This document shows, in pieces, positions 27,763 through 37,460 of a stretch of 64,000 nt of DNA. The translations under genes were made by a program, and so were the position numbers. Origin of the DNA: Flaviflexus massiliensis (GTDB lineage Bacteria; Actinomycetota; Actinomycetes; Actinomycetales; Actinomycetaceae); the NCBI RefSeq assembly GCF_001375495.1, contig NZ_LN831058.1, positions 1,012,768 through 1,076,767 on the forward strand, read 5' to 3'. Within the stretch, counting starts at the first letter, position 1, and the number at the start of each line of letters is the position of its first letter. Under the pieces are notes generated by a model. It did no database searches. It had not been told where the DNA came from and worked only from the letters and a program-made list of their open reading frames with translations.

Positions 27763-29387
27763 CCGCTCAACCGGATGAGGAGACGGCTGGCCGCTCGCGA
27801 GGAAGGCTGCTCGCCGCGAAGATCGGCGAGATCACACACTTCTTCCGGGAACGGCTCCAGGTCCGTGTCATCGCTATCCTTCTCACTATCGTAACCGTCT
27901 CGGTTGTTCTCACCTTCGGCGTTTCGCTGTGGCAGATCCGCAACCAGGTATACGACAACCGGGTTGACTCCATCGTTGAAGAGTTCGGTAACGATGCTCG
28001 CGCTGCGCAACGGAGCTTTGATGCGATCATCGGGTCCAACCCGGGTGAGGTCCAGCTAGAGGCCAACACGATTGTGAACGGCCTCTATGACCCCACATCC
28101 TCAATCACCGGGGTCATGCTCATGCGTTCGGACAACCAGGAGTCGAGCGGACTGCAGATACTCGAACCCGTCACCGGACCGGCCACGATCCGTGACCTCG
28201 TCACGGACGAATTGCGTGCACAAACTGCCCACTCGGAAGCACTCCACTGGCAGTCAGTTGAGATCCCGTCTTCGAATGGCGGCACGAATCCGGGCATCGT
28301 CGTCGGCGTTGCGATCACTATTCCCGGCACCGGTAATTACGAGCTCTATTCCGTGTTCTCGCTCGAATCGGAACAGCGTCTCCTGTCGCTGGTGACGACG
28401 GTGCAGATGGCGGCGGCGGCAATGCTCCTCGTCCTTCTCGTGCTCATGACCTTCGTTCTCGTCCGGATGGTTCTTGGACCGATCAAGGAAGCATCGCGCA
28501 ATGCTCGCCGGATCGCCGATGGTGCCTTCGAGGTGCGGATGGATGTGCGTGGCGACGACGAGCTTGCTCAGCTCGCCAACTCCTTTAACCAGATGGCGTC
28601 CTCACTCGACGAGCAGTTCACGAGACTGCAGAAGCTCTCCAAGGTTCAGCAGGACTTTGTGTCCGCCGTTTCGCACGAGCTCCGCTCACCCGTGACAACG
28701 ATCCGCATGGCAGGGCAGCTGATCTACGACAAGCGGGAAGAACTACCGAGCAGACTGCAGCGCTCCGCGGAGCTCATGCAGCGTCAGCTCGTCAACCTGG
28801 ATGCGATGCTCGCGGACCTCCTGGAAATCTCCCGATTCGATGCTGGCGCGATGGCGTTGAATAACGAAAACGTTGACATGTCGGAGCTAGTCAATAACGT
28901 GATTGACATGACCGCGCCGCTGGCCATTGAGGACGGCGTGACCGTTCGTGCCTACGCATCGGGCGACACGTACGCCGATGTGGAGCATCGCCGTGTTGAA
29001 CGCATTGTCCGCAACCTTCTCGTCAACGCTATCGAGCACGCCGAGGGTGGGAACGTGCGCCTCGACGTGGTTGGTAACGAGACGGCTGTTGCCGTCAGGG
29101 TTGTCGACAACGGTGTGGGTATGAGCCAGGATCAGGTCGACCACGTGTTTGACAGGTTCTGGCGTGCGGATGCGGCCCGCGTCCGCAAGGCCGGCGGAAC
29201 CGGCCTTGGGCTCACGATTGCGCGTGAGGATGCGAACCTGCACGGCGGCGAAATCCGCGTGTGGGGAGTCATTGGGGAAGGCTCCAGCTTCATCCTCATC
29301 ATGCCCAGGGAGCCCGGCAGCCCCTACGTGTCACCACTTGATGTTGAGGTAGATTTCTCTGCACTCGACTTTGAGGAGGAATCGTGA
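27759..29387 (+). CDS. mtrB: MtrB sensor histidine kinase
   Basis: A 542-residue kinase with two TMs (about 38-60 and 215-240) around an extracytoplasmic sensor domain, then HAMP, and the H-box SHELRSPVTTIR. The ATPase domain has the N-box NLLVNAIEHAEGG, G1 VDNGVGM and G2 GGTGLGLTIA. The start is GTG, overlapping the mtrA stop. It is the partner kinase of MtrA, and its sensor is modulated by LpqB in studied relatives. Confidence 0.95.
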   Translation: MTAQPDEETAGRSRGRLLAAKIGEITHFFRERLQVRVIAILLTIVTVSVVLTFGVSLWQIRNQVYDNRVDSIVEEFGNDARAAQRSFDAIIGSNPGEVQLEANTIVNGLYDPTSSITGVMLMRSDNQESSGLQILEPVTGPATIRDLVTDELRAQTAHSEALHWQSVEIPSSNGGTNPGIVVGVAITIPGTGNYELYSVFSLESEQRLLSLVTTVQMAAAAMLLVLLVLMTFVLVRMVLGPIKEASRNARRIADGAFEVRMDVRGDDELAQLANSFNQMASSLDEQFTRLQKLSKVQQDFVSAVSHELRSPVTTIRMAGQLIYDKREELPSRLQRSAELMQRQLVNLDAMLADLLEISRFDAGAMALNNENVDMSELVNNVIDMTAPLAIEDGVTVRAYASGDTYADVEHRRVERIVRNLLVNAIEHAEGGNVRLDVVGNETAVAVRVVDNGVGMSQDQVDHVFDRFWRADAARVRKAGGTGLGLTIAREDANLHGGEIRVWGVIGEGSSFILIMPREPGSPYVSPLDVEVDFSALDFEEES

Positions 29388-31045
29388 AAAAGATTGTCGC
29401 ATTCGCTGGTGTCCTCTGCCTGCTTGCAGCATGCACCACCCTCCCAACGGAAGGTCCGGTCAACGCGACCAAGGCCCCGACCGATACGAGCAGAAACGTT
29501 GGTCTCCACGCGAACGGACCCAGCGAGGGCGCGTCCCCCGAAGAGATCGTCAACGGCTTCCTCACCGCCTCCGGTGCCGGCCCATCCAACGACTTTGCAG
29601 TCGCAAGACAGTTCCTCTCCGAAGAAGCATCAGCCTCCTGGCAGCCCCTCTCATCCGTCCGCATATATTCGGATTCACGGGTGCCGGTCACGACGAGAAC
29701 CGATACGCAGGCGGTCAGGCTGTCACTCGGGAGTGAAGGCTCGCTCGATCAGGACGGAAAGTTCACGCCCTCGTCCCGCGACGCAGTCATCACGACCGAA
29801 TTTTCCCTTGCCCGTAACTCGGAGGGTCAGTGGCGGATCATTGACCTCGAGAACGGCCTGCTTATTTCCGCGACCCTCTTCGACTCGCAGTACGCGAAGT
29901 CGGAACTGTACTTCCTGACCTTCGACTCGCGATATCTCGTGGCAGATATGCGCTGGTTCCCGCGTAACTCCTACGCCGTTCAGGCCATGAATCAGCTTTT
30001 CGCAGGCCCTTCACCGTGGCTCGCCAGTGCAGTGCACACAGCAATCCCGGCAAACACGACCGTCGGGTCTCGCAGCATCTCCATCGAAAACGGTCTTGCC
30101 ACCGTCTCGGTCAGTGAAGAAGCGCTCTCGGTTGCCGGCTACCAGAGGGTGCTGTTCGAATCGCAGGTCGAAGAAACACTCACCCTGCTGTCCAACGTTC
30201 AAGACGTTGAACTGACCATCGATGGGGCACCCTGGCCAATATCGTCTGGGACCGGCCCATCGTCATATCCCTTCACCGACTCGAGGGTGCTCGTGATGGT
30301 CGGGGGACAGCCCTCCCTCTACCGCGACGGAACCTCGGTTGGCCTCAACATGAGTGCCGTGCCCGACAACCTGCATTCCCTCGCCATGGGCTACCTCGAA
30401 AACCCGACCATGGTCGGCATCTCCGGTAACTCCCTCGTCACCCTCCCGAACGACGGAACCGCACCACGCACGCTGCTGGAGGGGCCCGAACTCATCCCGC
30501 CGTCGGTCGACATTTACGACTGGGTATGGTCCGGCCAATCCAACGCTGCCGGGAAAATTACAGCCGTCACCCCGGCGGGGGAGAAGGTGGATATGCAGGT
30601 GCCGTGGCTGGGAGACTCGGTCGTGAAATCCATTCACGTATCCCGCGAAGGCGCTCGTGCCGTTATTGTTTCCCAGACTGAAACCACAACCCACGTCTCA
30701 GCCGTTGCGATCACGCGTGATTCCCAAGGAAACCCCATCTCCTTTGGTGAGCCCGTAGAGCTGGGAACGAGGATCGAGTCCGTCACCGACATTGCCTGGA
30801 TCGACGAAACCTCCGTCGCAGTTCTGGGAACCCTGTCGGGAAGTAACAGTCCCGCAATTTACTCAGTGCCGATTGGCGGACCGATCCACACGATCACCGA
30901 AGCCAATGGTGCCACCTCGATCACGGCGGGTGACGGGGATGACTCCCTCATTGTCGCCACCGAGAACGGGCAGATCCTCGAACGCTCAGGCGGTGGCTGG
31001 AAGCTCCTCCTAACCGAAGGAAGCGATCCCGCGCTCGCGGGCTAA
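29384..31045 (+). CDS. lpqB: LpqB lipoprotein
   Basis: A 553-residue lipoprotein. The signal peptide ends in the lipobox LLAAC with Cys17. A GerMN domain is visible around YAVQAMNQLFAGPSPWL, IENGLATVSVSEEAL and a beta-propeller-like C-terminal half follows. GTG starts inside the mtrB stop region (GTGA). In studied actinobacteria LpqB binds the MtrB sensor domain and affects MtrA signalling. Confidence 0.93.
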   Translation: MKKIVAFAGVLCLLAACTTLPTEGPVNATKAPTDTSRNVGLHANGPSEGASPEEIVNGFLTASGAGPSNDFAVARQFLSEEASASWQPLSSVRIYSDSRVPVTTRTDTQAVRLSLGSEGSLDQDGKFTPSSRDAVITTEFSLARNSEGQWRIIDLENGLLISATLFDSQYAKSELYFLTFDSRYLVADMRWFPRNSYAVQAMNQLFAGPSPWLASAVHTAIPANTTVGSRSISIENGLATVSVSEEALSVAGYQRVLFESQVEETLTLLSNVQDVELTIDGAPWPISSGTGPSSYPFTDSRVLVMVGGQPSLYRDGTSVGLNMSAVPDNLHSLAMGYLENPTMVGISGNSLVTLPNDGTAPRTLLEGPELIPPSVDIYDWVWSGQSNAAGKITAVTPAGEKVDMQVPWLGDSVVKSIHVSREGARAVIVSQTETTTHVSAVAITRDSQGNPISFGEPVELGTRIESVTDIAWIDETSVAVLGTLSGSNSPAIYSVPIGGPIHTITEANGATSITAGDGDDSLIVATENGQILERSGGGWKLLLTEGSDPALAG

Positions 31046-31190
31046 CACCACCCGTCCTTTCCCGAAGAACTGGGAGCATCTCTCGTTTCAATGTCGATTC
31101 ACGCCGGGCACATCGGAACGATCCTCGGTGGTATGAGTACCCATCCACAGACTGATTCTGGAGTGCTCAGAAGAAGCGTTCAATGAGGGC

Positions 31191-31967
31191 ATGACATCAG
31201 CACCTCAACGCGGCAGTTCACCTTCCCGGAGTCTTTCCGAGCCCACTCGCCCCATTCTTGGAAAGCTGTCCGAGGTAGTGGAAACCTTTTTCCCCGCACA
31301 GTGCCCCGGGTGCGGCCAGTGGGATACTGCGGCATGCGATGCGTGCCTGGAGGCGATGGGGGAGCCGATGGAGGTCGCACACTTTCTGCCCCATCTCTCC
31401 CGCATCACACCCGATGGCGATGACATACCGCTCTTTCCCGTATGGGCACTGTCCTCGTACGAGGAAATGGGGGCCGTGATTCGCGCCTGGAAGGCCAGAC
31501 CCAACAGTATGCTCGACAAGCTCGTGGGCGATAGGGTCGACCAGCTGGTACGAAAAGCCGCGGGTTCTTTTGGGGAGGCTCTCGATGACGCTACGACCAT
31601 TCACGTTGTTCCCGCACCATCGAGGCCGGCGCGGTACCGCGCCGACACCTACGTGACCGGGACGATTGCTGATCGAGTGGCCGGAGCACTCGCAACGCGT
31701 AGCAGCGGACCGGATCTGGTGACCTCCATCGACCTCTTCGCCCCCAGGAAGGGACGCCAGCGAGGCAGGTCGCGCCGAGACCGTCACAAGCGGGCCCCGG
31801 TCCGGTTACGAGCGGACCTAGATGGCGGGCAAATTCTGCTCGTGGATGACGTGGCAACGACCGGAGCGACCCTCGACGACTGTTGGCAGGCCCTCCACCA
31901 GCGCAAACATTCGATCCTTGGAGCTCTCTGTATAGCTGCGGTTATTCCGCGGGGAACTGTGCCCTAA
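31191..31967 (+). CDS. ComF family phosphoribosyltransferase-like protein
   Basis: A 258-residue protein with an N-terminal zinc-ribbon-like CPGCGQWDTAACDAC and the C-terminal PRTase loop GQILLVDDVATTGATLDDC. ComF proteins in naturally competent bacteria help DNA uptake; here the gene follows lpqB and precedes hpf, the usual actinobacterial order, and its role is unknown. GAGGG lies just before the ATG. Confidence 0.88.
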   Translation: MTSAPQRGSSPSRSLSEPTRPILGKLSEVVETFFPAQCPGCGQWDTAACDACLEAMGEPMEVAHFLPHLSRITPDGDDIPLFPVWALSSYEEMGAVIRAWKARPNSMLDKLVGDRVDQLVRKAAGSFGEALDDATTIHVVPAPSRPARYRADTYVTGTIADRVAGALATRSSGPDLVTSIDLFAPRKGRQRGRSRRDRHKRAPVRLRADLDGGQILLVDDVATTGATLDDCWQALHQRKHSILGALCIAAVIPRGTVP

Positions 31968-32121
31968 AGCCCACCGTGTGGAGTAAACGTAGAGTAAAAT
32001 GTAGGGAACGATATCCACAAGGAGTCGTGAACTGAAGGAGGTGGTTGGTTCTGCTCGCCACTCCGGCGAGTTTGCCATTTCGACGGGCCCAAGCCCACAC
32101 CCTTCTGATGAGGAGAAAATC

Positions 32122-32763
32122 GTGGAAATCATCGTACAAGGACGTAACGCCGAGATTTCGGACCGGTTTAGAGAGCACGTGGTTGACAAGCTCTCCAAGA
32201 TTGAACAGTTCGCCCCCCGAGCCCAGCGCGTGGAAGTCGAAGTCACGCATGAAGCCCATCTGGCTCAGACCGACGTGACGGAGAAGATTGAAATAACGGT
32301 CATTGATAAGGGCCCCGTGATTCGTGCTGAAGCATCAGCATCAGACCGGGGTGCCGCACTTGATCTGGCCTCCACGAAACTAATTGAACGACTTCGTCGG
32401 GCACGCGACCGCAAGAAGACTCACCGCCGCAAGGACGGTAATGGCGAGCAGGTACCGACCGAATTGAATATTGATTTGAAAGAGCTGAATGCTCAGCCGG
32501 CCGAACCCGTCGAAGAACGTAAGGTTCCGAGCGAACCCGGTGTCGCGATCGAACAGCAACTGGGTGACTCCCCGGTCATTGTGCGCCAGAAACTTCACGA
32601 AGCTGAACCGATGAGCGTGGACCAGGCCCTGTACGAAATGGAGATGGTGGGGCACCCGTTCTACCTCTTTATCGATGATGAGACGAAGCAGCCCTGCGTC
32701 GTCTACCACCGCCACGGCTGGACCTATGGCGTCATTCGACTTGACACGAAGGTCGCCGACTAA
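32122..32763 (+). CDS. hpf: Long-form ribosome hibernation promoting factor
   Basis: A 213-residue protein. The N-terminal S30AE domain opens EIIVQGRNAEISDRFREHVVDKLSKI, and the C-terminal dimerisation domain has EPMSVDQALYEMEMVGHPFYLFIDDET and VVYHRHGWTYGVI. It forms inactive 100S ribosomes in stationary phase. The GTG at 32122 follows GAGGAGA and aligns with the family start, so the 27 extra residues from an upstream start at 32041 are rejected. A hairpin follows at 32838. Confidence 0.93.
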   Translation: MEIIVQGRNAEISDRFREHVVDKLSKIEQFAPRAQRVEVEVTHEAHLAQTDVTEKIEITVIDKGPVIRAEASASDRGAALDLASTKLIERLRRARDRKKTHRRKDGNGEQVPTELNIDLKELNAQPAEPVEERKVPSEPGVAIEQQLGDSPVIVRQKLHEAEPMSVDQALYEMEMVGHPFYLFIDDETKQPCVVYHRHGWTYGVIRLDTKVAD

Positions 32764-32837
32764 CTGCCGACTAAAGAACTAAAGAGAAGAGAGGACGAGC
32801 CTTTTGTAACTGAATGGCCGTCTTCATACGACAGGGA

Positions 32838-32859
32838 ACCCGCGAGCATGCTCGCGGGT
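32838..32859 (+). terminator. Terminator-like palindrome after hpf
   Basis: A perfect 22-base palindrome with arms ACCCGCGAGC, 75 bases past the hpf stop and followed by a pyrimidine-rich stretch (TCCTCGTCTCTT). Confidence 0.6.
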
Positions 32860-32944
32860 CCTCGTCTCTTAGCATGATTGGTTTCTCCGGCCGTGACCGA
32901 TCGGTAAACTGGGAGAGTCTGTTTTCCTACGCTGTGAGGTATAC

Positions 32945-34327
32945 GTGAGCGCACGTCCGTTGTCTGTTGCTGTTATTGGTGCCGGCCCGGCAGGTATTTA
33001 TGCCGCCGATATCCTCGCCAAATCCGATATCGAGACATCGATCGACCTGTTTGAACGCTTACCCGCACCCTTCGGGCTCGTCCGGTACGGGGTTGCCCCC
33101 GACCATCCCCGCATCAAACAGATCATTGTTGCTCTCTACAAGATTTTGCAGCGCGGCGACATCCGCCTCATCGGCAACGTGATCGTGGGTGAGGACGTGA
33201 CGATCGAGGACCTGCAGGATCACTACGACGCGATCATTATCGCGACCGGCTCGGATAAGGATTCTCCTATGGAGATCCCGGGAGTGGACCTGGAAGGGAG
33301 CTACGGGGCTGCCGATTTCGTGTCCTGGTACGACGGGCACCCCGACTACCCGAGGACGTGGCCGTTGGAGGCAAAAGAGATCGCGGTGATCGGTGTCGGC
33401 AACGTGGCCCTCGACGTGGCTCGCATGCTTGCCAAACACCCCGATGACCTCATGGTGACCGAGATACCCGAAAATGTTGAGAAGGGGCTGCGAGAGAACC
33501 CGGTGACCGACGTTCACGTGTTCGGACGCCGCGGCCCCGCCCAAGTGAAATTCACGCCTCTCGAACTGCGTGAACTGGGCAAGGTTCCCGACGTTGACGT
33601 CATCGTCTACGAAGAAGACTTCGATTTCGACGAGGGATCGCAGGAAGCAATCAGCTCCTCGAACCAGACGAAGCAGGTTGTTAACACCCTGACTGACTGG
33701 GTGATGAGGGACGAAGAATTCACGGCCTCACGCCGCATCCACATTCACATGATGCAGTCACCGGTTGAGATCCTCGGAACCGACAGGGTGGAAGGTATCC
33801 GGATGGAACGCACCGAGCTCGTCGGTGACGGATCCGTGCGTGGTACGGGGGAGCACATCGACTACCCCGTGCAGGCTGTCTACCGTGCAGTCGGCTACTT
33901 CTCGTCCCCCATCAAGGGACTGCCGTTTGACGATGTGCGTGGGATCATCCCCAACGAAGAAGGTAGGGTGCTTGCCCCGGGTGGCGACCACATCCCCGGG
34001 ATCTACGCCACCGGCTGGGTCAAACGCGGCCCTGTTGGTCTTATTGGCTCCACGAAGTCTGATGCGAGGGAAACCATTGGGCACCTGGTGGAGGACGCGA
34101 AGGCGGGCAAGTTCAATCACGAACCCGTCCGTTCGGGTCACGATGCGATGACCAAGGTGCTCGACGAGCGCGGCATCAAATACACGACCTGGCAGGGCTG
34201 GGAGCTGCTTGAAGCCTTCGAACTTGCCCTCGGTGAGGATCAGGGCCGCGAACGTGTCAAGGTCGTGGAACGCGACACCATGGCTGCGATTTCTCGCGGT
34301 GAAGATCACGATGGAAAGCTGTACTGA
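32945..34327 (+). CDS. fprA: FprA-type ferredoxin/adrenodoxin-NADP+ reductase
   Basis: A 460-residue flavoprotein. FAD-binding GAGPAGIYAADIL opens the protein, the family-specific PFGLVRYGVAPDHPRIK follows, the NADPH site is GVGNVALDVARML, and HVFGRRGPAQVKFT is typical of FprA. The C-terminal FAD motif is GIYATGWVKRGPVGLIGS. It moves electrons between NADPH and ferredoxin. It starts at GTG with GTGAGG upstream and its TGA overlaps the lplA ATG. Confidence 0.93.
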   Translation: MSARPLSVAVIGAGPAGIYAADILAKSDIETSIDLFERLPAPFGLVRYGVAPDHPRIKQIIVALYKILQRGDIRLIGNVIVGEDVTIEDLQDHYDAIIIATGSDKDSPMEIPGVDLEGSYGAADFVSWYDGHPDYPRTWPLEAKEIAVIGVGNVALDVARMLAKHPDDLMVTEIPENVEKGLRENPVTDVHVFGRRGPAQVKFTPLELRELGKVPDVDVIVYEEDFDFDEGSQEAISSSNQTKQVVNTLTDWVMRDEEFTASRRIHIHMMQSPVEILGTDRVEGIRMERTELVGDGSVRGTGEHIDYPVQAVYRAVGYFSSPIKGLPFDDVRGIIPNEEGRVLAPGGDHIPGIYATGWVKRGPVGLIGSTKSDARETIGHLVEDAKAGKFNHEPVRSGHDAMTKVLDERGIKYTTWQGWELLEAFELALGEDQGRERVKVVERDTMAAISRGEDHDGKLY

Positions 34328-35400
34328 TGAGTGAAGCAGTGGTGGGTCACATGCACGGGGAATACAAGGAACCGGGGCACAAGCTCATTGTTGTTGACCT
34401 TGATATCGAGGACGGCGTGCTCGCACATGTCCAAATCGCCGGCGACTTCTTCCTCGAACCGGACGACGCGCTCCCTCGGATTACCGCCGCGATTGAGGGA
34501 CTTCCCAAGGACACGGCAGCGGCCGACATTGCTGCCGCTGTCGAGAAGGTCCTAAAACCCACGGATGAACTGTTTGGGCTGAGCGTGCACGGGATTGCGA
34601 CAGCGGTCCGCAGGGCGCTTGGCAAGTCGATTGACTGGGACGATCTTGAACTGGAGGTCCTTCACGGCCCCGTGGTTTCCCCGATGGTGAATGTTGCCAT
34701 GGACGAGACGCTGATCGAGGACGTTGCGGCGGGACGCCGCAAGCCCTTCATGAGGATCTGGGAATGGGACTCTCCCTGCGTCGTCATCGGATCCTTCCAG
34801 TCAGTTTCCAACGAAATCGACTGGGATGGGATGAACCGGCACGGCATCACCCTGTGCCGCAGGGTCACGGGAGGGGGAGCGATGTTCATGGAGGCAGGTA
34901 ACTGCATCACCTACTCTCTTGTCGTCCCCACCGCCCTCGTTGATGGAATGAGCTTCAAGGACTCCTATCCGTTCCTCGACGAGTGGGTCATGGAAGCCCT
35001 CGAAAAGGTGGGGGTGAAGGCCACCTACGTTCCGCTCAACGACATTACGTCCGAGCAGGGCAAGATCGGTGGGGCAGCCCAGAAACACTTCGCGAGCGGA
35101 GTCATGGTGCACCACGTGACGATGAGCTACGACATTGATGCCGAGAAGATGATGGAATGCCTCCGCATCGGCAAGGAAAAGATCCGCGATAAGGGGCTGC
35201 GTTCCGCAGTGAAGCGCGTGGACCCGATCAAGTCTCAAACCGGCATGGCACGCCAAGACATCATTGATGTCTTCCTCGACCACTTCGCGACCAAATACAA
35301 GGCCACGCCCGGCACGATCACCCAGGCCGACATCGACACCGCACTCGAGCGGTGCGAAACCAAGTTTGATACGGACGACTGGACATTCCGGCTCCCGTAG
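34327..35400 (+). CDS. lplA: Lipoate-protein ligase A with N-terminal accessory domain
   Basis: A 357-residue enzyme that attaches lipoate to dehydrogenase and glycine-cleavage proteins. The catalytic domain spans about residues 110-330: PCVVIGSFQ, RRVTGGGAMFMEAGN and the lysine loop GKIGGAAQ. The first 85 residues (GHKLIVVDLDIEDG, AGDFFLEP) resemble the accessory domain that is C-terminal in E. coli LplA. Here it sits in front. The ATG overlaps the fprA stop (TGATG), which ties the two genes in one operon. Confidence 0.87.
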   Translation: MSEAVVGHMHGEYKEPGHKLIVVDLDIEDGVLAHVQIAGDFFLEPDDALPRITAAIEGLPKDTAAADIAAAVEKVLKPTDELFGLSVHGIATAVRRALGKSIDWDDLELEVLHGPVVSPMVNVAMDETLIEDVAAGRRKPFMRIWEWDSPCVVIGSFQSVSNEIDWDGMNRHGITLCRRVTGGGAMFMEAGNCITYSLVVPTALVDGMSFKDSYPFLDEWVMEALEKVGVKATYVPLNDITSEQGKIGGAAQKHFASGVMVHHVTMSYDIDAEKMMECLRIGKEKIRDKGLRSAVKRVDPIKSQTGMARQDIIDVFLDHFATKYKATPGTITQADIDTALERCETKFDTDDWTFRLP

Positions 35401-35422
35401 CCACTCGAAGAAAGGCAGAAGC

Positions 35423-36301
35423 ATGAACCGTTCCACCCTCAATGGCGTTAAGACCGCGTTACTCCTGGGAGTGCTGTGGGCGGTGCTGCTTGGAATCGGT
35501 GGCGCTCTCGCGTACGCCACCGGCTCGTGGATGTACATCATCGTCTTCGGAGTCCTCGGTCTCGGATCGACCGCCTACTCGTATTGGAACTCGGGCAAGC
35601 TCGCCATCCGTTCCATGAATGCTCGAGAGGTGAGCGAAGCAGAATTCCCCTGGTATCACCAGACCGTGCGGGAATTGGCGCAGAAGGCGGGCAAACCCAT
35701 GCCCCGCCTCTACATCTCACCCACCCCGTCGCCCAACGCTTTCGCAACCGGACGCAACCCCGAAAACGCGGCAGTGTGCGTGACCGAGGGGATCCTCGGG
35801 CTCCTGTCTGAGCGCGAACTGCGCGCAGTGCTGGGGCATGAGCTCATGCACGTGTACAACCGCGACATCCTCACGTCCTCCGTTGCAGCAGGCCTTGCTG
35901 GCATTGTCTCCTCCATCGCCCAGCTCTTCATGTGGATGGGGATGATGGGCGGAAATAGGAATAACAACAGCAATCCCATCGCCCTCATCGGGATGTTATT
36001 CATGGCGTTGCTCGCTCCCATCGCAGCCTCACTCATCCAGCTCGCCGTCTCCCGCACGCGAGAATACGATGCGGACCATGATGGTGCAGAGCTCACGGAA
36101 GACCCCCTGGGTCTTGCCTCGGCACTCAACAAGATCTCCGGTGGGACAGCACGTACACCACTGAAGGAAACCCCTGCCATGGACTCCGTCTCGCACATGA
36201 TGATCGCCAATCCCTTCGCGGGCAAGGGAAGGGCACTCTTCTCCACACACCCGCCCATGGCGGACAGGATCAAGCGCCTGGAGGAGATGGCGGGCTACTA
36301 G
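35423..36301 (+). CDS. htpX: HtpX zinc metalloprotease
   Basis: A 292-residue membrane protease of the M48 family. Two N-terminal TMs are followed by the zinc motif GHELMHVYNRD, two more TMs, and the third zinc ligand region SRTREYDADHDGAEL. It degrades misfolded membrane proteins. The ATG at 35423 lies after GAAAGGCAG and fits the family start; the in-frame start at 35264 overlaps lplA and adds unrelated residues. Confidence 0.93.
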   Translation: MNRSTLNGVKTALLLGVLWAVLLGIGGALAYATGSWMYIIVFGVLGLGSTAYSYWNSGKLAIRSMNAREVSEAEFPWYHQTVRELAQKAGKPMPRLYISPTPSPNAFATGRNPENAAVCVTEGILGLLSERELRAVLGHELMHVYNRDILTSSVAAGLAGIVSSIAQLFMWMGMMGGNRNNNSNPIALIGMLFMALLAPIAASLIQLAVSRTREYDADHDGAELTEDPLGLASALNKISGGTARTPLKETPAMDSVSHMMIANPFAGKGRALFSTHPPMADRIKRLEEMAGY

Positions 36302-36361
36302 GAGGTCCGAGCACCGGTTCCTGAACGCTTGCTCAGCGACGGAATTTCACGATAGACGCAG

Positions 36362-36393
36362 CTGTGGCCAGCCCCTCAGGGGGCTGGCCACAG
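36362..36393. terminator. Bidirectional terminator between htpX and yajQ
   Basis: A perfect 14-bp stem (CTGTGGCCAGCCCC and its complement) with a TCAG loop between convergent genes. Confidence 0.82.
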
Positions 36394-36432
36394 TCATCGA
36401 TTCAGGTGGCTCTGGCCGGCCTGCAACGGTAT

Positions 36433-36927
36433 TTAACGGTAGTTCTGGAAGGAGAGGGCGAAGTCGAAGTCCGCTCCCTTGAGAAGAGCGATTGTTGCCT
36501 GCAAGTCATCGCGCGACTTCGAGCTGACACGCACCTCATCACCCTGGATCTGGGTCTTGACGGACTTCGGCCCCTCATCGCGAACAAGCTTGGTGATCTT
36601 CTTCGCGTTCTCCTGGGAGATACCTTCCTTGAGGGCTCCAGCAAGGCGGTATTCCTTACCGGACTGCTGGGGGACACCCTCGCCCACGTCGAGGACCTTG
36701 AGGGAGACTCCGCGGCGTACAAGCTTGGTTTGGAGGACGTCGTAGACGGCGAGGCAGCGCTCTTCCGAGTTCGCCTTCATGAGGATTGATTCGCCTTTGA
36801 GTTCGATCGATGCGTCAACTCCCTTGAAGTCATAACGCTGGTTGATCTCCTTCGCTGTCTGATTGACAGCGTTGTCCACCTCCTGCATGTCATACGTCGA
36901 AACAACGTCAAATGACGAGTCGGCCAT
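36433..36927 (-). CDS. yajQ: YajQ family nucleotide-binding protein
   Basis: A 164-residue DUF520 protein with [20 protein letters not shown] at the N-terminus and [35 protein letters not shown] near the C-terminus, both strongly conserved. Some members bind cyclic di-GMP; here that is not shown. GAAAGGAAGAAC precedes the ATG at 36927, so the upstream start at 36996 is rejected. Confidence 0.92.
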   Translation of the reverse strand: MADSSFDVVSTYDMQEVDNAVNQTAKEINQRYDFKGVDASIELKGESILMKANSEERCLAVYDVLQTKLVRRGVSLKVLDVGEGVPQQSGKEYRLAGALKEGISQENAKKITKLVRDEGPKSVKTQIQGDEVRVSSKSRDDLQATIALLKGADFDFALSFQNYR

Positions 36928-37044
36928 GTTCTTCCTTTCGCTAGGCTGGCGCCCTAAATGAGAGGTCGCGCACTGGTACGCTTCCCAGTTTGACATGACC
37001 GGGATGAAACTTGGTAGTCTCCCTTATGCACCCTTCGGGTGTAA

Positions 37045-37125
37045 GGCGGATTGACCGAGCGGCCAATGGTATCTGACTGTAAATCAGACGCGAGAGCTAC
37101 GGGGGTTCGAATCCCTCATCCGCCA
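37045..37125 (+). tRNA. tRNA-Tyr (GTA)
   Basis: The acceptor GGCGGAT pairs with ATCCGCC at the 3' end. The anticodon loop CTGTAAA gives GTA. A long variable arm and the T-loop TTCGAAT are present. CCA is not fully encoded. Confidence 0.93.
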
Positions 37126-37224
37126 CCGTACGATTCGTCGTGCATGTGCGTGAGTATCCTCACCGCAACCGGGAGCAAACGGACTTGGTTCCAGCCCGGA
37201 AGCGCTGATAGGCTTATGCGCGCC

Positions 37225-37300
37225 GCCCCGATAGCTCAGACGGCAGAGCGTCTCCATGGTAAGGAGAAGGTCCAGGGTTCAATTCCCTGTCGGGGCTCCA
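37225..37300 (+). tRNA. tRNA-Thr (GGT)
   Basis: Acceptor GCCCCGA pairs with TCGGGGC. The anticodon loop ATGGTAA gives GGT, with flanking stem TCTCC/GGAGA. T-loop TTCAATT and an encoded CCA end are present. Confidence 0.93.
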
Positions 37301-37330
37301 TTTTGCGGAGGGCTATCCGTAGGATGATGC

Positions 37331-37404
37331 GGCGGGGTAGCTCAGCTGGTCAGAGCGCACGACTCATAATCGTGAGGTCGCGGGTTCAAGCCCCGCCCCC
37401 GCTA
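37331..37404 (+). tRNA. tRNA-Met (CAT), elongator-like
   Basis: The anticodon loop CTCATAA gives CAT with stem CACGA/TCGTG. The D-arm has TAGCTCAGCTGGTCAGAGC and the T-arm GCGGGTTCAAGCCCCGC. The first base pair G-T looks weak. It lacks the initiator-type GGG/CCC anticodon stem, so it is an elongator. Confidence 0.9.
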
Positions 37405-37460
37405 CAGGCAAAGTAGAGATCGCGGAACCGCCGTGTCTCGCAGAACGAAGTGAGGAAACC

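Noticed and set aside
32041..32121. Longer hpf start
   Set aside because: The added residues have no counterpart in HPF proteins, and GAGGAGA sits in the right place for the GTG at 32122.
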